A stretch of DNA of 64,000 bases from Perognathus longimembris pacificus (GCF_023159225.1 NC_063171.1:7489886-7553885); one strand, 5' to 3'; shown: positions 34,673-46,870, counted from the stretch's first letter. Notes: generated by a model not told the origin, from the sequence alone. Numbers and translations are program-made.

Positions 34673-34894
34673 GAAAATCCCATTTAATGTATTGTGCTCA
34701 GATAGAGAATGCACCACAAATTAAATTGATAAGAACAAAGAGAACACTTGATCTTAGCCAAAAGGACAAGAAGGGATGAAGAATTTTATAAAGAATAGAT
34801 TTGAATGAATTAATTTATTTAATTTTAAGATTACTCATAGGAAAAATGAATAGTAATATTATTCCTGTTAATGTTAATGTTTTTTTTTTTTCTG

Positions 34895-35127
34895 TGTGTG
34901 CTTACCCTAGGGCTAGAATGCAGGGGCTGGTCACTATCCTTGAACTTTTTAATTCAAGGTTAGCACTGTATCACTTGAGCCAAAAGCTCCACTTCTGTCT
35001 TCTTGGTAGTTAAATGAAGATAAGAATCTCTATGATTTTCCTGCCCTGTGTGGCTTTGAACTGCAACCCAGAGATAGGAGCCTCCTGAGTAGCTAGGGTT
35101 ATAAATATGAGCCATATGTGCCTGGCC
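34895..35127 (-). mobile_element. Composite SINE shared by three units
   Basis: Same insertion as 27565-27777 and 54450-54660: same strand and same flanks ('aaaatgaatagtaatatt' before, 'tctagaaagatcacagtt' after). Confidence 0.75.
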
Positions 35128-35815
35128 ATATTCAACTTTTAGACTCTAGAAAGATCACAGTTAGCCATTGTTAAAACTTAGATGAAAGAAATGCATTGTG
35201 AATATATATTGTTTCATGGATTTGTGTTCCACATTGTCTTATGATCAATTGTTTTACCTCTAAGCTCAAGCTTAATGATTCACTGAGGATATTTCTGTTC
35301 TCCAAGACCTGAGATTCTTCTATCACATTGCTCAGACAACTTTGAAATAGCTACCTTTATAATAGTTGAGAATGAAGCAAAAATACAAGGTCACATTCTT
35401 CTGATAAATTGAAAAAGAATGGAGAAGTCAAACTTTTTCCTTTCCTGTAATTACTAAATGGAGTATCTATCCATACATCCCAACTGCATCACCTTATTAA
35501 TTTGATCTTTTCTATACTTTCCTACCTTGCTCCATTGTGGGACAGGAAATTAACTAATATATTGGAAATCATGTCTGTAAATAACATTTGTATGTTTTGT
35601 GCTACATCCATACTTCTGTTACCATTACAAAAGGAAAGAGGGATAAAAGAATAATTTTTACTGATTCATAATTTTAAAAAAGCAGAAAATGAAACTATAG
35701 AAACAGACTATAATGGGTTGTAAAGTCATGATGGTTTTTCAAACATTTGTACATTTTTACACATGCAAACAGGGTTCTGGTTAGTATTATTATATAAGTG
35801 CTGTGAGACATAAAA
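35128..35815. other. OR-unit backbone
   Basis: Non-coding. It provides the uninterrupted version of sites where the LTRs at 27876 and 28602, L1 D at 54706, L1 G at 57335 and the DUSP11 retrocopy at 59815 have inserted in the other copies. Confidence 0.65.
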
Positions 35816-37467
35816 TATCACCCTCCACCAGAATCAATTTTAAATGAATCAAAGACCTCAAGGCAAAAGTAGATACCCTGTAAACATTACAGGAAGTAAT
35901 AGGAGAAACACTAGGGCTCCTTGGCACAGGATGAAACTTTCTTAATAAAACTCCAGAAACACAACAAATCAAAGAAAGGTTGTACAAGTGGGATTGCTCG
36001 AAACTGCAGAGTTTCTGCACGTCAAAGGGCATAGTTTACAAGATAAAGAGAGAGAACACAGATCAGAAGAAGATCTTCACTTGCCATACAACAGACAAGG
36101 ACCTTATATCTGCAATATACTTAGAATTCAAAAAACTAAATTCCCCCAAACAAATTCCTTTCCTTTTCACAATAATGAGTTCCATTATGACATTCAATTT
36201 GTGCATATGTGTCTTCCACTCATCATGATCACTCTCCATACTCTCCCTTCTTGGGGGCCTCCTTTATAAAAAGTCCAAACTTTATACCATATCCTCAAGG
36301 TTTTTGAGTCCTAATTTGCATACACAAAAAACAGGTGAAATATTTGTAATTATAAGTTTATCAGATTTCATTTAACTTGATGGTCCCCATTATTCGTATT
36401 CTGCAACTGAGATAATTTCATCCTCTGTTAAAATTAAATTATATTCCATTTTGTATGTACTACATTTTCCTTGTATATTCATTTCTTGATTGGCACCAAG
36501 GCTGACTCCATGAATCGGCTAGTATGAGTACTACTGCAATATTTTAAGAATTCTGAAGTGATCATGAGGATGCAGTTATCACTGTGGTTTGCTGACATAT
36601 ATTCTTTTGGGGTATGTGCCAAGAAATGGTTTATTAAGATGCATGCCTTGTAGAATATCTCTTGAGATGGGAATAAAGAAACTTTTTGATAGAAAACATA
36701 CTTAGCTCACAAACTCTTGTTTGATTCTAAGCATAAGAAAGGAACAAATTTTTTGTTACTGATATTTGGGAAATTTTATATCTCTCAGCCTTTATATTGA
36801 AATTTTGTATAACATATTTATATCTCTTGTTTTACATTGAACTTATTCCAAAAGGTGTTGGAAAATGGATATTATGACATGTGATATCTGTATGTTTCCT
36901 CTCACAACCCCTCAGATCCACATTTTTAGTCAAGGATCTGGTTTGATTATATTACTTGTAGATCATGATACCCTTGCATCAAATTATGTCTCTGTAAATG
37001 ACAGTTAAGCAAAATTATAGAAGTCATCTGTCTTCCACACTAAAGCAGTGCAGATATAAACTGCCAGCTAAAAGTAGCAGACATGGTCCTTTAAGCTTCC
37101 CTTCAGTGAGGTATGGCCCAGGTACTTAGGAATCCAAATGAGCACTGTAGCTCCAACTGCCTGTATGCTCCAGCCAAGGCAAGCCAAAACCTCCACATCT
37201 GCATCAGTCAATTTTCACTGCTATAACAAAATATCTGAAATATTTTGTATTTCAGTATATTATTGTTTTAAAAAGAGAGAAGCCTATTAAACCTAGGCTT
37301 CTCAAGGTGCAAAGTCCAAAGTAAGCTGATGCTAGCTCTGGTGAGCATCTCATGATAGAGGACATCATGGTCAGAGTGAATGAGAAAGAAGATCCCATGA
37401 TAAGGTAGAACTCAGAGGGTAGGGGAGGTCAGTCTTAATTATGTCTCACAGCACTTATAAGAATACT
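35816..37467. other. Inverted segment, about 1.65 kb
   Basis: Backbone sequence at 36160-37467 is the reverse complement of that at about 62280-63485 in the copy 3 unit. The L1 piece at 35827-36160 is on the plus strand although it continues the minus-strand L1 at 37468. Flipping this block restores both. About 45 bp at the left edge (35786-35830) recurs inverted at the right edge (37416-37470). Confidence 0.75.
35827..36160 (+). mobile_element. L1 E, inverted detached part of ORF2
   Basis: Encodes ORF2 sequence on the plus strand (TDQKKIFTCHTTDKDLIS near 36060) with indels. It joins L1 E at 37468 when the inversion is undone, apart from about 40 missing bases. Confidence 0.75.
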
Positions 37468-37801
37468 ACAGGTGTTTAGCGAATTCTGCTAGTACCATAT
37501 GTTGAAGAGGCTGTCTTTCTTCCATAAAATTTTTGGCTCCCTTATCAAAGATTAGGTGGCCGTAAGTCTGCAGATTCATTTCTGGATCTCCAGTTCTATT
37601 CCAATGGTCCTCAGGCCTGTTCTTTTGCCATTACCAAACTGTTTTTATAACTACAGCTTTATAATACAGTTTGAAGTTTCATATTGATCTTCCTCCAACA
37701 CCATTCTTCCTGCTAAGGATTGTTTTTGCTATACAGGGTCTTTTATTATTCAGCATGAATTTTTGGGTTGCTTATTCTATTTCACTAAAGAAGGTTGTTG
37801 G

Positions 37802-38006
37802 GGGCTGGGGATATGGCCTAGTGGCAAGAGTGCCTGCCTCGGATACACGAGGCCCTAGGTTCGATTCCCCAGCACCACATATATACAGAAAACGGCCAGA
37901 AGCGGTGCTGTGGCTCAAGCGGCAGAGTGCTAGACTTGAGCTGGAAGAAGCCAGGGACAGTGCTCAGGCCCTGAGTCCAAGGCCCAGGACTGGCAAAAAA
38001 AAAAAA
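37802..38006 (+). mobile_element. Young ID-like SINE
   Basis: tRNA-like head with intact-looking box A and box B regions ('ggggctggggatatggccta' and 'ggttcgattcc'), a second ID-like unit ('gctgtggctcaagcggcaga'), and a pure A-tail of 14. A 16-bp TSD, aaagaaggttgttggg, flanks it (37787-37802 and 38006-38021). Nearly the same sequence occurs at 52748-52953 in reverse. Low divergence suggests a recently active family. Confidence 0.9.
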
Positions 38007-39542
38007 AAGAAGGTTGTTGGGATATTGGTGGGTATTGCACTAAATTTGTAGGTAGCTTTTGGCATGATTGCCATTTCCATGATGTTGTTCCTCCCAATCT
38101 AAGAGCATGGGAAGTTTTTCCACTTCCTTAGTTCTGCTCTAATTTCCTTTTTCAAGATTTTAAAGATTTCCTCATACAGGTTCTTCATGTCTTTGGTTAC
38201 TTCCTGGGTATTTTATTTGTTGAGGCTTTAGTAGTAGTAGTTTTTTTCCTGATTTCAGCCTCACTCTTTTCATTGTCGGCATACAGAAAAGCCATTGGGT
38301 TTTTTTGTTTGTTTGTTTTGAGGTTAATTTTATACCCTGCTACGTTGCCAAAGTTTCAGATCAGCTCAAATAACTTGGTAGTGGAGTCTTTAGGGTTCTT
38401 CAAAAACAGGATCATGTCTTCTGCAAAGAGGGAGCATTTTACTTCATCTTTTCCTATTTGGATCCTCTTTATGCTTCCATTTTGCCTTATTGCTGTAGCT
38501 AAGAATTCTAATACTATATTAAAGACAAGTGGAGAGAGAAGACATCTCTTTGTTGGTTTAGAGGAACTGGCTGTAACTTTTTGCCATTAAGTATAATGCT
38601 AGATGTAAGTTTTTCACATACAACCTTTATCATATTGAGGACTGTTCCATGAATTCCTACCTTCCCTACAGCTCTCATCATAAATGGGTGTTAGATCTTG
38701 TCAAGTACATTTTCTGTGCCTATGGAGATGATCACATGGTTCTTGTCCTTATTCCTATTGATGTGGTGAATTACATTAATTGACTTGCATATACTGAACT
38801 TTGCATCCCTGGAATGAATCCCAATTGATCATAGTGTATTGAGGGATTGTTGAAGTTGATTGGCTAGAAATTTTTTGATAAGTTTTGCATCAATCTTCAT
38901 TAAAAATGGGCCTATACTTCTCTTTCTTTGATGAGTCCGTGTCTGGTTTGGGGATAAGGGTTATGGGAGTTTCAAACAATGAGTTTGGTAGTGACCTTTC
39001 AATTTCATTGAAGTGTTTAAGGAGTATTGGTGTAAGTTCTGCTTTGAAGGCCTTATAGAATTCAGCTGTGAAACAATCTGGGTTAAAGATGTAAAAGACT
39101 TCTCTTGAGAAGGAAATAAGAGTAGCCAATAGACACATAAAGAAAGGCTCAATGTCTCTGGCTGTAATAGAAATTCAAATAAAAATAACATTGAGATGCC
39201 ACTTCACCACAGTTAGAATGGCTATTATCAAGAAATCTACAAATCTAATAACAACAGATGCTGGCAGGGATGTTGCCAAAAGAGAACACCACTACACTGT
39301 TGTTGAGAGTGTAAACTTGTTCAACCACTCTGGAAAGCCGAATGGATGTTCCTTAAAAGACCAAACATAGAGCTCCCCTATGACCCAGCAATCTCACTTC
39401 AGGGAATTTACTAAACTGATCACAAAAAGGCCATACTAAAGTTACCAGACCAGCACAACTATGTTCATTGCAGCATTATTTACCATAGTTAAGATACGGA
39501 ACCAAACCCAGATGCCCTTCAGCAGATGAATGGATCAAGAAA

Positions 39543-39544
39543 AT

Positions 39545-39592
<48 letters not shown>

Positions 39593-39597
39593 ATGTA
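39543..39597. repeat. (TA)n tract
   Basis: Imperfect TA/TATG repeat inside L1 E. Confidence 0.9.
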
Positions 39598-40225
39598 TGT
39601 ATATATGAATTCTCTGTTTCCCTCTAAAAGAATGACATCACCCCACTTGTAAGGACATGGAAAGACTTGGGGAAAAATCATATTAAGCGAAGTGAACCGG
39701 GCTCAAAGATTCCATGTTTTTCCTCATTGGTAATAATTAGTATGTGTCTAGGATAATCTTAGAAGAGGATGACAATAGCTCAATAGTTATGTACATATGA
39801 CCACATAAGATGATGCTAAGTTAAATGAACTCCAATACATAAAGGAAGAGGTTTCTCCTTGCTGTTTTTTTAAATGTACTATGTGAAATTATTTCTTTTT
39901 TCTTTCATATGTTTTATGCCTTGTTGTCATTGTATTTTATTTTGGAACCCTGGATATTGTATATACATTTATCTGAATTAGGGAAGGGAAGGGGAACATC
40001 AAAAGGGTAAGACAAAGGATAAAAGGGGAATCAATATTTATCAGACAATTTGTTGTAAACCAACTGTACAGCTTGGGGTGCAGGAATTGGGGGAGGAGGA
40101 ATGGTGGGAGAAAAATGAGGGAGGAGGTAACAAGTTTGACAAGAAATGAACTCACTGTCTTACTTATGTAACTGTAACCGCTCTGTACATCACCTTGACA
40201 ATAAAATTAAAACTTTTTTTTTTTT

Positions 40226-40464
40226 TAGAAAAGAAAAGAAATGGAAGTATTGGAGATGATGAGACTGAACAAATGTGTGAATGTGTTTCTTCAACACATA
40301 TATGTGCATGCATTGGGAATACCACAATAAAACCATCTATTTTCTACCCTTGATTTAAAATAATAAATATGTAGAGGCCATCAAAATCAAACATAATATC
40401 CAGGGAATCAATTTATTATCATTAAATGTTAAAAATAATGTAAGCTATTTGTTAGTTTTTGAGG
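40226..40464. other. OR-unit backbone left of L1 C
   Basis: Aligns with 63484-63950 in shortened form and with 26270-26520; non-coding. Confidence 0.6.
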
Positions 40465-40720
40465 TATCATTGTTTTTTTCTTTTTTTTCTTTTTTTCTTT
40501 TTTTCTTTTTTTATTAATTGGACATAAATTTTTTTACAAGGTGTTGTGCAAAGAGGGTGCAGTTACATAGTAGGGCAGTGTGTACATTTCTTGCGATATC
40601 TTACGACCTGTTTTTCTATCCCTTGTCTAGGTCAGGTTGACATATATGCAATATACAATGTATCAAGAACATATACAGTATTCACAGACTTGGTCTCTAC
40701 TGTCTCTCCATCTCCTTTTG

Positions 40721-43700
40721 TTAACAGTCATATATCAGGGAGATCATGCCCCTTTGTTTTCTGTGTTCTAAGCTTGTCTCACTCAACATTATTTGTTCAA
40801 GTTCTGACCATTTCCCTGCTAATAACAGTATTTCACCATTCCTAATCGCTATGTAGTACTCCATTGTGTATAAGTACCATATTTTTTGGATCCATTCGTC
40901 TGTGGAGGGGCATCTGGGTTGTTTCCATATTTTGGCTATTGTGAATTGTGCTGCGATAAACATTGGATTTTGCTGTTTAGGATAGATGCCTAGGAGTGGT
41001 ATGGCTGGGTCATAGGGTAGGGCTATATTGAGCTTTTTGAGAAACCTCCATACTGTTCTCCAAAGTGGTTGTACTAATTTGCACTCCCACCAACAATGGA
41101 GAAGGGTTCCTCTTTCCCCACAGCCCCTCCAGTATTTGTTGTTTCCTGAGTTCAGAGTATAGGTCATTCTAACTGGGGTGAGGTGGTATCTCAGGGTTGT
41201 TTTTATTTGCATTTCCCTTACTAGCAGGGATGTTGAGCATTTCCTCATATGTTTCTTTGCCATTTTTGTATCTTCTCTTGTGAAGTCTCTCTTTAGCACT
41301 TTTGCCCATTTCCTAATAGGTTTATTGGGCTTGGAGGGGCTTAGTTTTTTGAGTTCTCTGTAGATGACAGATATCAGGCCTTTGTCTGTTGCTGTGCTGG
41401 TAAATATCCTTTCCCATATCTTTGGCTGTCTTTCTATTTTGGTGGCTATGTCCTTAGCTGTGAAGAAACTTTTTAATTTGTAGTAGTCCCATTTGTCCAG
41501 TCTTTCCCCTATTTGTTATTCCCCTGGGACTCTATTCAGGAAGTTCCTTCCTGTGCCTATAAGTTCTAGCGTCTTTCCTACTCTGTCCTTCAGTAGTTTC
41601 AAGGATTCAGGTCTGATATTGAGGTCCTTGATCCATTTTGAGTTGATCTTGGTGCATGGTGATAGGCTTGGGTCTACTTTGAGTTTTCTGCATATGGCTG
41701 CCCAGTTCTCCCAGCACCAGTAGTTGAAGAGGCTATGTTTATTCCATTGTATGTCTTTAGCTCCTTTGTCAAATATCAGTTGGCTGTAAGAGTGCGGTTT
41801 TATTTCTGGGTCTTCAATTCTAATCCACTGGTCTTCCGATCTGTTTTTATACCAATACCATGCTGTTTTTGTTATGATGGCCTTGTAGTAGAGCTTGAAG
41901 TCTGGTATGGTGATACCTCCTGCACTATTATTTTTGCCTAGAATTGCATTGGCTATTCTAGGTTTTTTGCTGTTCCATATGAATTTATGGATTGGTTTCT
42001 CTATTTCTGTGAAGAATGTGGCTGGGATTTTGATAGGTATTGCATTGAATTTGTATAACAATTTGGGCAATATGGCCATTTTCACTATATTGATTCTGCC
42101 TACCCATGAGCACGGGAGGTCTTTCCATCTCCTTGTGTCTTCTTTGATTTCCCTTATTAGATTTTTGTAGTTTTCATTGAATAGGTCCGTCACGTCCTTG
42201 GATAAGTTGATCCCGAGGTACTTTAATCTTTTTTTGGCTACTGTAAATGGAATTGTTTCTATAATTTCATTTTCTGTTTGTCTATTGCTGGTGTACAGAA
42301 AAGCTGCTGACTTTTGTGGATTGATTTTGTATCCTGCTACTTTGCCAAATTGGTTTATTAGGTGTAGGAGTTTGGGTACTGAGTTTTTTGGGTCCTTCAG
42401 ATATAAGATCATGTCATCTGCGAATAGGGATAACTTGATTTCTTCCTTGCCGATGTGGATCCCTTTGATGTCCTCCTCTTGCCTTATTGCTATGGCTAGG
42501 ATATAGGCACTATGTTGAACAGAAGTGGGAGAGTGGGCATTCTTGTCTTGTTCCTGAGTTTAGGGGGAATGATTTAAGTTTCTTTCCATTTAATATGATA
42601 TTAGCAGTTGGTCTGTTGTATATGGCTTTTATTGTTTTGAGGAATGTTCCATCTATTCCTGTTCTCTCCAAAGCTTTTAATAGGTATGGATGTTGTATTT
42701 TGTCAAAGGCTTTTTGGGCTTCGACTGAGATAACAATGTGATTCTTGATTTTAGTTCTGTTTATGTGGTAAATTACGTTGATTGATTTACGGATGTTGAA
42801 CCATCCTTGTGACTGAGGGATGAAGCCTACTTGGTCATGATGTATGATATTCTTGACCAGTTTCTGGATCCTGTTAGCTGATATTTTATTGAGGAGCTTT
42901 GCATCTGTGTTCATTAGTGATATTGGTCTGTAGTTCTCTTTTTTTGTTGGATCTTTGCCTGGTTTGGGAATGAGTATGATATTAGCTTCGTAGAATGAGT
43001 TTGGGATTTCTCCCTCCGTTTCTATTTCGCGGAAGAGTTTGAGGAGTATTAGAATTAGCTCCTCACTAAAGGTTTTGTAGAATTCGTTGGTGAATCCATC
43101 TGGGTCTGGGCTTTTCTTAGTAGGGAGGTTCTTGATTACCTCCTGTATCTCACGGTAAGTTATTGGTTTATTTAGTTGATTTATTTCTTCTTGGTTTAGT
43201 TTGGGCAGTTTGTACTTCTCTAAGAATTGATCCATTTCTGTAAAATTATTGTTTTTTGCTGAGTAGTGGTTTTGGAAATAGCTCCTTATGATTGTTTGAA
43301 TATCGTGTGTACTTGTTGTAATTTTTCCTGTGGAGTCCCTGATTTTACGAACATGAGTCTCTTCTCTTCTTTTTTTTTGTGAGTCTTGCAAGGGGTCTGT
43401 CAATTTTGTTTATTTTCTCAAAGAACCAGCTTTTAGTCTTATTTATTTGTTGAATGGTCTTTCTATTTTCAATCAGATTTATCTCTTCTTTAATCTTTGT
43501 AATCTCTCCCCTCCTAGTCGTTTTAGATTCTGTCATTTCTTGTTTCTCCAGTTGTTTTAGTTTCATCGTGAGGGTATTCACCTGCTCTGCTTCCATTCTT
43601 TTAATGTGGGTGCTGAGTGCAATGATCTTGCCACTCAGTACTGCCTTAGCTGTGTCCCATAGGTTTCTTTGTGATGTGTTTTCTTTGTCATTGTGGCTTA

Positions 43701-44520
43701 TGAATTCGTTGATTTCATCTTTAATATGATCTGTGGCCCAAGTGTTGGATAGCAGCGTGGGGTTTAGCCTCCAAGAGTGTGTATAGGCTCTATGGTATCC
43801 TTTGTTGTTGAGAGTTACCTTTAATCAACTGTGATCATATATAATACATGGGATGATGTCAATACTTTTGTATTTGCTGAGGTTCTTTGTATGGGCTATG
43901 ACGTGGTCTATTTTGGAATATGATCCATGAGCTGCTGAAAAGAAGGTGTATTGGGTCTCTGTAGGGTGAAAGGTTCTATATAGGTCTGTTAGATCCATTT
44001 GGGAAACGGTGTTATTTAGGTCCTCAGCTCCCTTACTAATCCTCTGGGTGTTGGATCTGTCTCTTGGAGACAGAGGAGTATTATAGTCACCCACTATGAT
44101 TGTGTTTGCGTCTATCTTGCTCTGTAATTCTGTGAGAATTTGCTTGACATATGTCGGGCCTCTTTTGTTCGGTGAGTATACATTTATCACCGTGATGTCT
44201 TGATTCTGGATTTTTCCTTGTATTAATATGTAGTGTCCTTCTTTGTCTTTTTGAGTGGACTTTAAAGAGAAGTCCAGCTTGTCTGAGATCAGAATGGCTA
44301 CACCTGCCATTTTGGTGGGTGCATTTGCTTGGTAGATCTTGCTCCATCCTTTCATTCGAAGCCTGTTTTTGTCCCTTGCTGTAAGGTGGGTCTCTTGTAG
44401 CCAGCAGATGTCAACTTTTTGTTTGCAGATCCATTCTGCCAGTCTGCTCCTCTTAATCGGGGAGTTTAAGCCATTTATATTTAAAGAGATCAGGGATAAG
44501 GGTGTTTTTTCTCCTTCCAT
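40721..44520 (-). pseudogene. L1 C ORF2 (endonuclease and RT), disrupted
   Basis: ORF2 starts at 44520 (MEGEKTPLSLISLNINGL). Endonuclease catalytic-site motifs are present: LNINGL, QETHL, GDYNTPLS, SKIDHV. Disruptions: TGA ending the first open part at 43825, a frameshift near the A-run around 43375, a frameshift near 42500, and a stop at 41516. RT motifs remain: FADD (about 42410-42420), [19 protein letters not shown]. The C-terminal cysteine motif region ([15 protein letters not shown]) lies near 41100. So the RT active site and Cys region survive, but a full-length protein cannot be made. Confidence 0.88.
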
Positions 44521-44605
44521 TTTCTTGTTGGGCTGTTTTTTCCTGTTTTTTTTTTTTTTTTTTTCTTCTTGTCTTTAGTGAGCTGGTCTTTCTGCTGGAC
44601 TTTGG

Positions 44606-45742
44606 CTACTGAAGTTTCTTTCTGATTCTGTCTGTGTGTTTTACGATCTCTGTTGGGTGGGGTTCACCTCTTAATATTTGCTGTAGGGCTGGTTTTTTAT
44701 TCACATACTCCTTTAGCTCCTCTTTGGTGTGGAAAGATCTGGTTCTCCCTTCGAATGTGAACTCCAATTTCGCTGGATATTTGATCCGAGGTTGTAAATT
44801 GTTATTCTGAAGTACTTGGATGGTGTTCTTCCACTCACTTCGAGCTTGGTAAGTTTGTGTGGATAAGTCGGATGTTATTCGAATCCTCTTCCCATTGAAA
44901 AAAGTTTCCTTCTTCGCTTTGGCTGAATTCAGAATTTGCTCTTTAATCTTGAGGTCTGTAGTCTTTAATATTATGTGCCTTGGGGTGGTTTTCCTGGGGT
45001 CTGGCCTGCCAGGTGTCCTATAGGCTTCGGTTACCTGGATGGGGTCCCCTGTGAGATTGGGGAAGTTTTCTGCAATAACTTTATTGAGAACATGATTAAG
45101 CCCTCTGTTCTGATATTCGGCTCCTTCTTCTATTCCAATTATGCACAGATTATATCTCTTGTCTTTGTCCATTAGTTCCTGGATTAATCTTCCCTGAAGC
45201 TTCACCTTTTCTTGGAGTGTGGTCATTTTCTGGTTGTTGTCAGCTACTTCATTGTCCAGGCGAGAGATTCTGGATTCTATATGGTCCACTCGTTGTGTTA
45301 TGGTTTCAATTGCGTAGTTTATGAATGTCAGAGAGCTATTCATGGTTGTCATATCAGCTCTCATCGTGGAAATTTCTTCCTTTAAAGAATTGTATTTTAA
45401 ATCTATTTTTTCATGCATTTCAATTCTCAGGATGTGGAGATTTTCTTTAAAGGTGGCTTGCATTGTATCCATTTTTGCTTCCATTTCTTTAAACGAGGCT
45501 TGCATTGTATCCATTTTTGCTTCCATTTCTTTCTTGGCTTCCTGGGTGTCCTTCCAGATTTCCGCTCTAAACTCCTGGAATTGTTTTCTGATTTCATTTC
45601 TGATGCTTTCGATCATTCCTGTTAACATGGCCTTGTTTGCTTTTTTAGTCTCCATCTCCTCTTCAGTCGTGCTGCTTTTTGGAGCTGGTGAGTTGGCTTG
45701 CCCTTTGATGAACTGAGTTATGTTTCTTTGTGATTTGCGCAT
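44606..45742 (-). CDS. L1 C ORF1 protein, intact frame
   Basis: RNA-binding nucleic-acid chaperone of L1, which forms trimers and coats L1 RNA. The frame is open from 45844 (412 codons), but the ATG at 45742 (MRKSQRNITQF, 378 aa) is preferred because it fits the usual basic ORF1 start. Order: basic N-terminus, long coiled coil (about residues 60-200) with two in-frame 14-residue repeats (KEMEAKMDTMQASF and KEMEAKMDTMQATF), RRM-like domain (YNLCIIGIEEG, ENFPNLTGDPIQ) and C-terminal domain (RTPGRPDPRKTTPRHI, QPRIKYPAKLEF). No frameshift or stop seen. Confidence 0.85.
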   Translation of the reverse strand: MRKSQRNITQFIKGQANSPAPKSSTTEEEMETKKANKAMLTGMIESIRNEIRKQFQEFRAEIWKDTQEAKKEMEAKMDTMQASFKEMEAKMDTMQATFKENLHILRIEMHEKIDLKYNSLKEEISTMRADMTTMNSSLTFINYAIETITQRVDHIESRISRLDNEVADNNQKMTTLQEKVKLQGRLIQELMDKDKRYNLCIIGIEEGAEYQNRGLNHVLNKVIAENFPNLTGDPIQVTEAYRTPGRPDPRKTTPRHIILKTTDLKIKEQILNSAKAKKETFFNGKRIRITSDLSTQTYQARSEWKNTIQVLQNNNLQPRIKYPAKLEFTFEGRTRSFHTKEELKEYVNKKPALQQILRGEPHPTEIVKHTDRIRKKLQ

Positions 45743-46870
45743 CTGGAGATCTGGATGGCTTCTCAGGTTTGGTTTGTAGCTCTTCCCTCCCTCCTGTGTA
45801 GGCGTGACTATGTCAGCAGGTGCTGCCGCTGTGGCCCCGCCCACCAGTTCAGGGTTCGCCTACCAGAGCAGTCGCTGTCGCCGGGGGCCCCGCCCTCCTG
45901 TGTGCTGTGCATCCACTACAACAGGCACTTCGGCGGGATATGCCTCTCAGAGCAAGTCCCGCGTTGTTGGGTTGTGCTTGCCTCACCTCTGCTATGAGGA
46001 GGGCACGTGATCAGGCTCAGGTGACCCTGCTGGGCTGGTATTGCCCACCAGCGCCTGTGGTTTTAGTTGTAAGAGTCTGTGAGGTCCAGGCGCCTCTGGT
46101 GGGGTTTGCACAACCGGCCGTCTCCCGGCCCTTGTTGGGAAGGGGGCGGGGCCGGTTCTGCCAGTTCAGGAACCTGTGGGGTGTTAGTGCTGCTGCACCC
46201 TTCCCCTGCTAAACTGACTTCCCAGTGCCTGATGGGAGCTTCCCCGCCTGATTTGGGGGTTCTTTGTTCCTTCAGGGGTGGGGGAGGGGGAGGGAGGGAG
46301 ATCTAGCTTCTTTGTCGGCTTGGGTCTCAGATAGCTGGTCTCCCGTTGGGGGAGGGGATAATGGGGCACTCAATTTGCTGCTTTGTGTGTGTGTCCCGCA
46401 CAGCCATTGGCCCTCCAGGGGTTGGCTAAGTGTTGTGGTGGCTTCCCTGGTTCCCGATTTCTGCTGCGCTGGGTTCCTTTGTCCGAACCGGGTGTGGACC
46501 CAAACTTCTCATCGCTGCCGGTGTGTGTCTTGGTCCTCACCCTGCTTTGTGTCCGTGGGGTCTCCCACTATATGAATTCTGTGCTCCTGGCAGCCTGTCT
46601 GCCAATCGCCGGGTTCCCCTTTCCCAGCCTGACCCTGTTTGGGCCAGGGTCGGCTGGTGGGGGAAGGGTGCCCCGGTGAATCTCCGGCTCTGTGTAGGTT
46701 TTCGGTTCTTCTTTTTTGCTCCTTTTTGTTTTCCTGCATTTCTCCACTGCTTCTGGCTGCTGGTTTTGCTGGGTTCTTGATGGGGTGTTGGGTGTGGGAG
46801 TTCTCAGCTCACTATTCCGTTGGAGTGAGTCGGGGTGCCTCCCTATTCTATCGGCACCATCTTTCCTCTC
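45743..46870 (-). promoter_or_regulatory. L1 C 5' UTR (putative promoter region)
   Basis: About 1.1 kb, markedly GC-richer than surroundings, with several CpGs, lying between the ORF1 start and the TSD. By position it is the internal promoter region of a full-length L1. No monomer repeats are evident. Open frames within it on both strands are compositional. Confidence 0.7.

Larger units (their letters stand above)
37468..40225 (+). mobile_element. L1 E, twin-primed element
   Basis: 37468-39085 is ORF2 RT sequence on the minus strand (e.g. [17 protein letters not shown] near 38905). 39086-40225 is the ORF2 C-terminus and 3' UTR on the plus strand, ending in AATAAAATTAAAA and T/A-rich sequence. 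The inverted part ends (after undoing the larger inversion) at about the same ORF2 position where the forward part begins, as expected for twin priming. Carries SINE 37802-38006 and (TA)n at 39543-39597. All coding frames are broken. Confidence 0.75.
40480..46870 (-). mobile_element. L1 C, nearly complete L1, minus strand
   Basis: About 6.4 kb with every L1 part in order from right to left: GC-rich 5' UTR (46870-45743), ORF1 (45742-44606), 85-bp spacer, ORF2 (44520-40721), 3' UTR and A-rich tail (seen as ttttttc repeats at 40480-40512). A TSD of about 14-15 bp flanks it: tatcattgttttttt at 40465-40479 and tatcattgtttttt at 46871-46884. The uninterrupted target is visible at about 63950 and 26515. 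It belongs to a different L1 family from elements A and B, and its few coding defects make it the youngest large L1 here. Confidence 0.92.

Noticed and set aside
34741..34770. 'acttgatcttagccaaaaggacaagaag', which looks like the 5' part of an antisense U2 snRNA end
   Set aside because: The match is short and lies in duplicated backbone (also at 54305) with no full snRNA body visible, so no RNA gene is called; at most a tiny ancient U2-derived scrap.
41178..43729. Several plus-strand ORFs of 60-109 codons
   Set aside because: All are antisense to ORF2 of L1 C.
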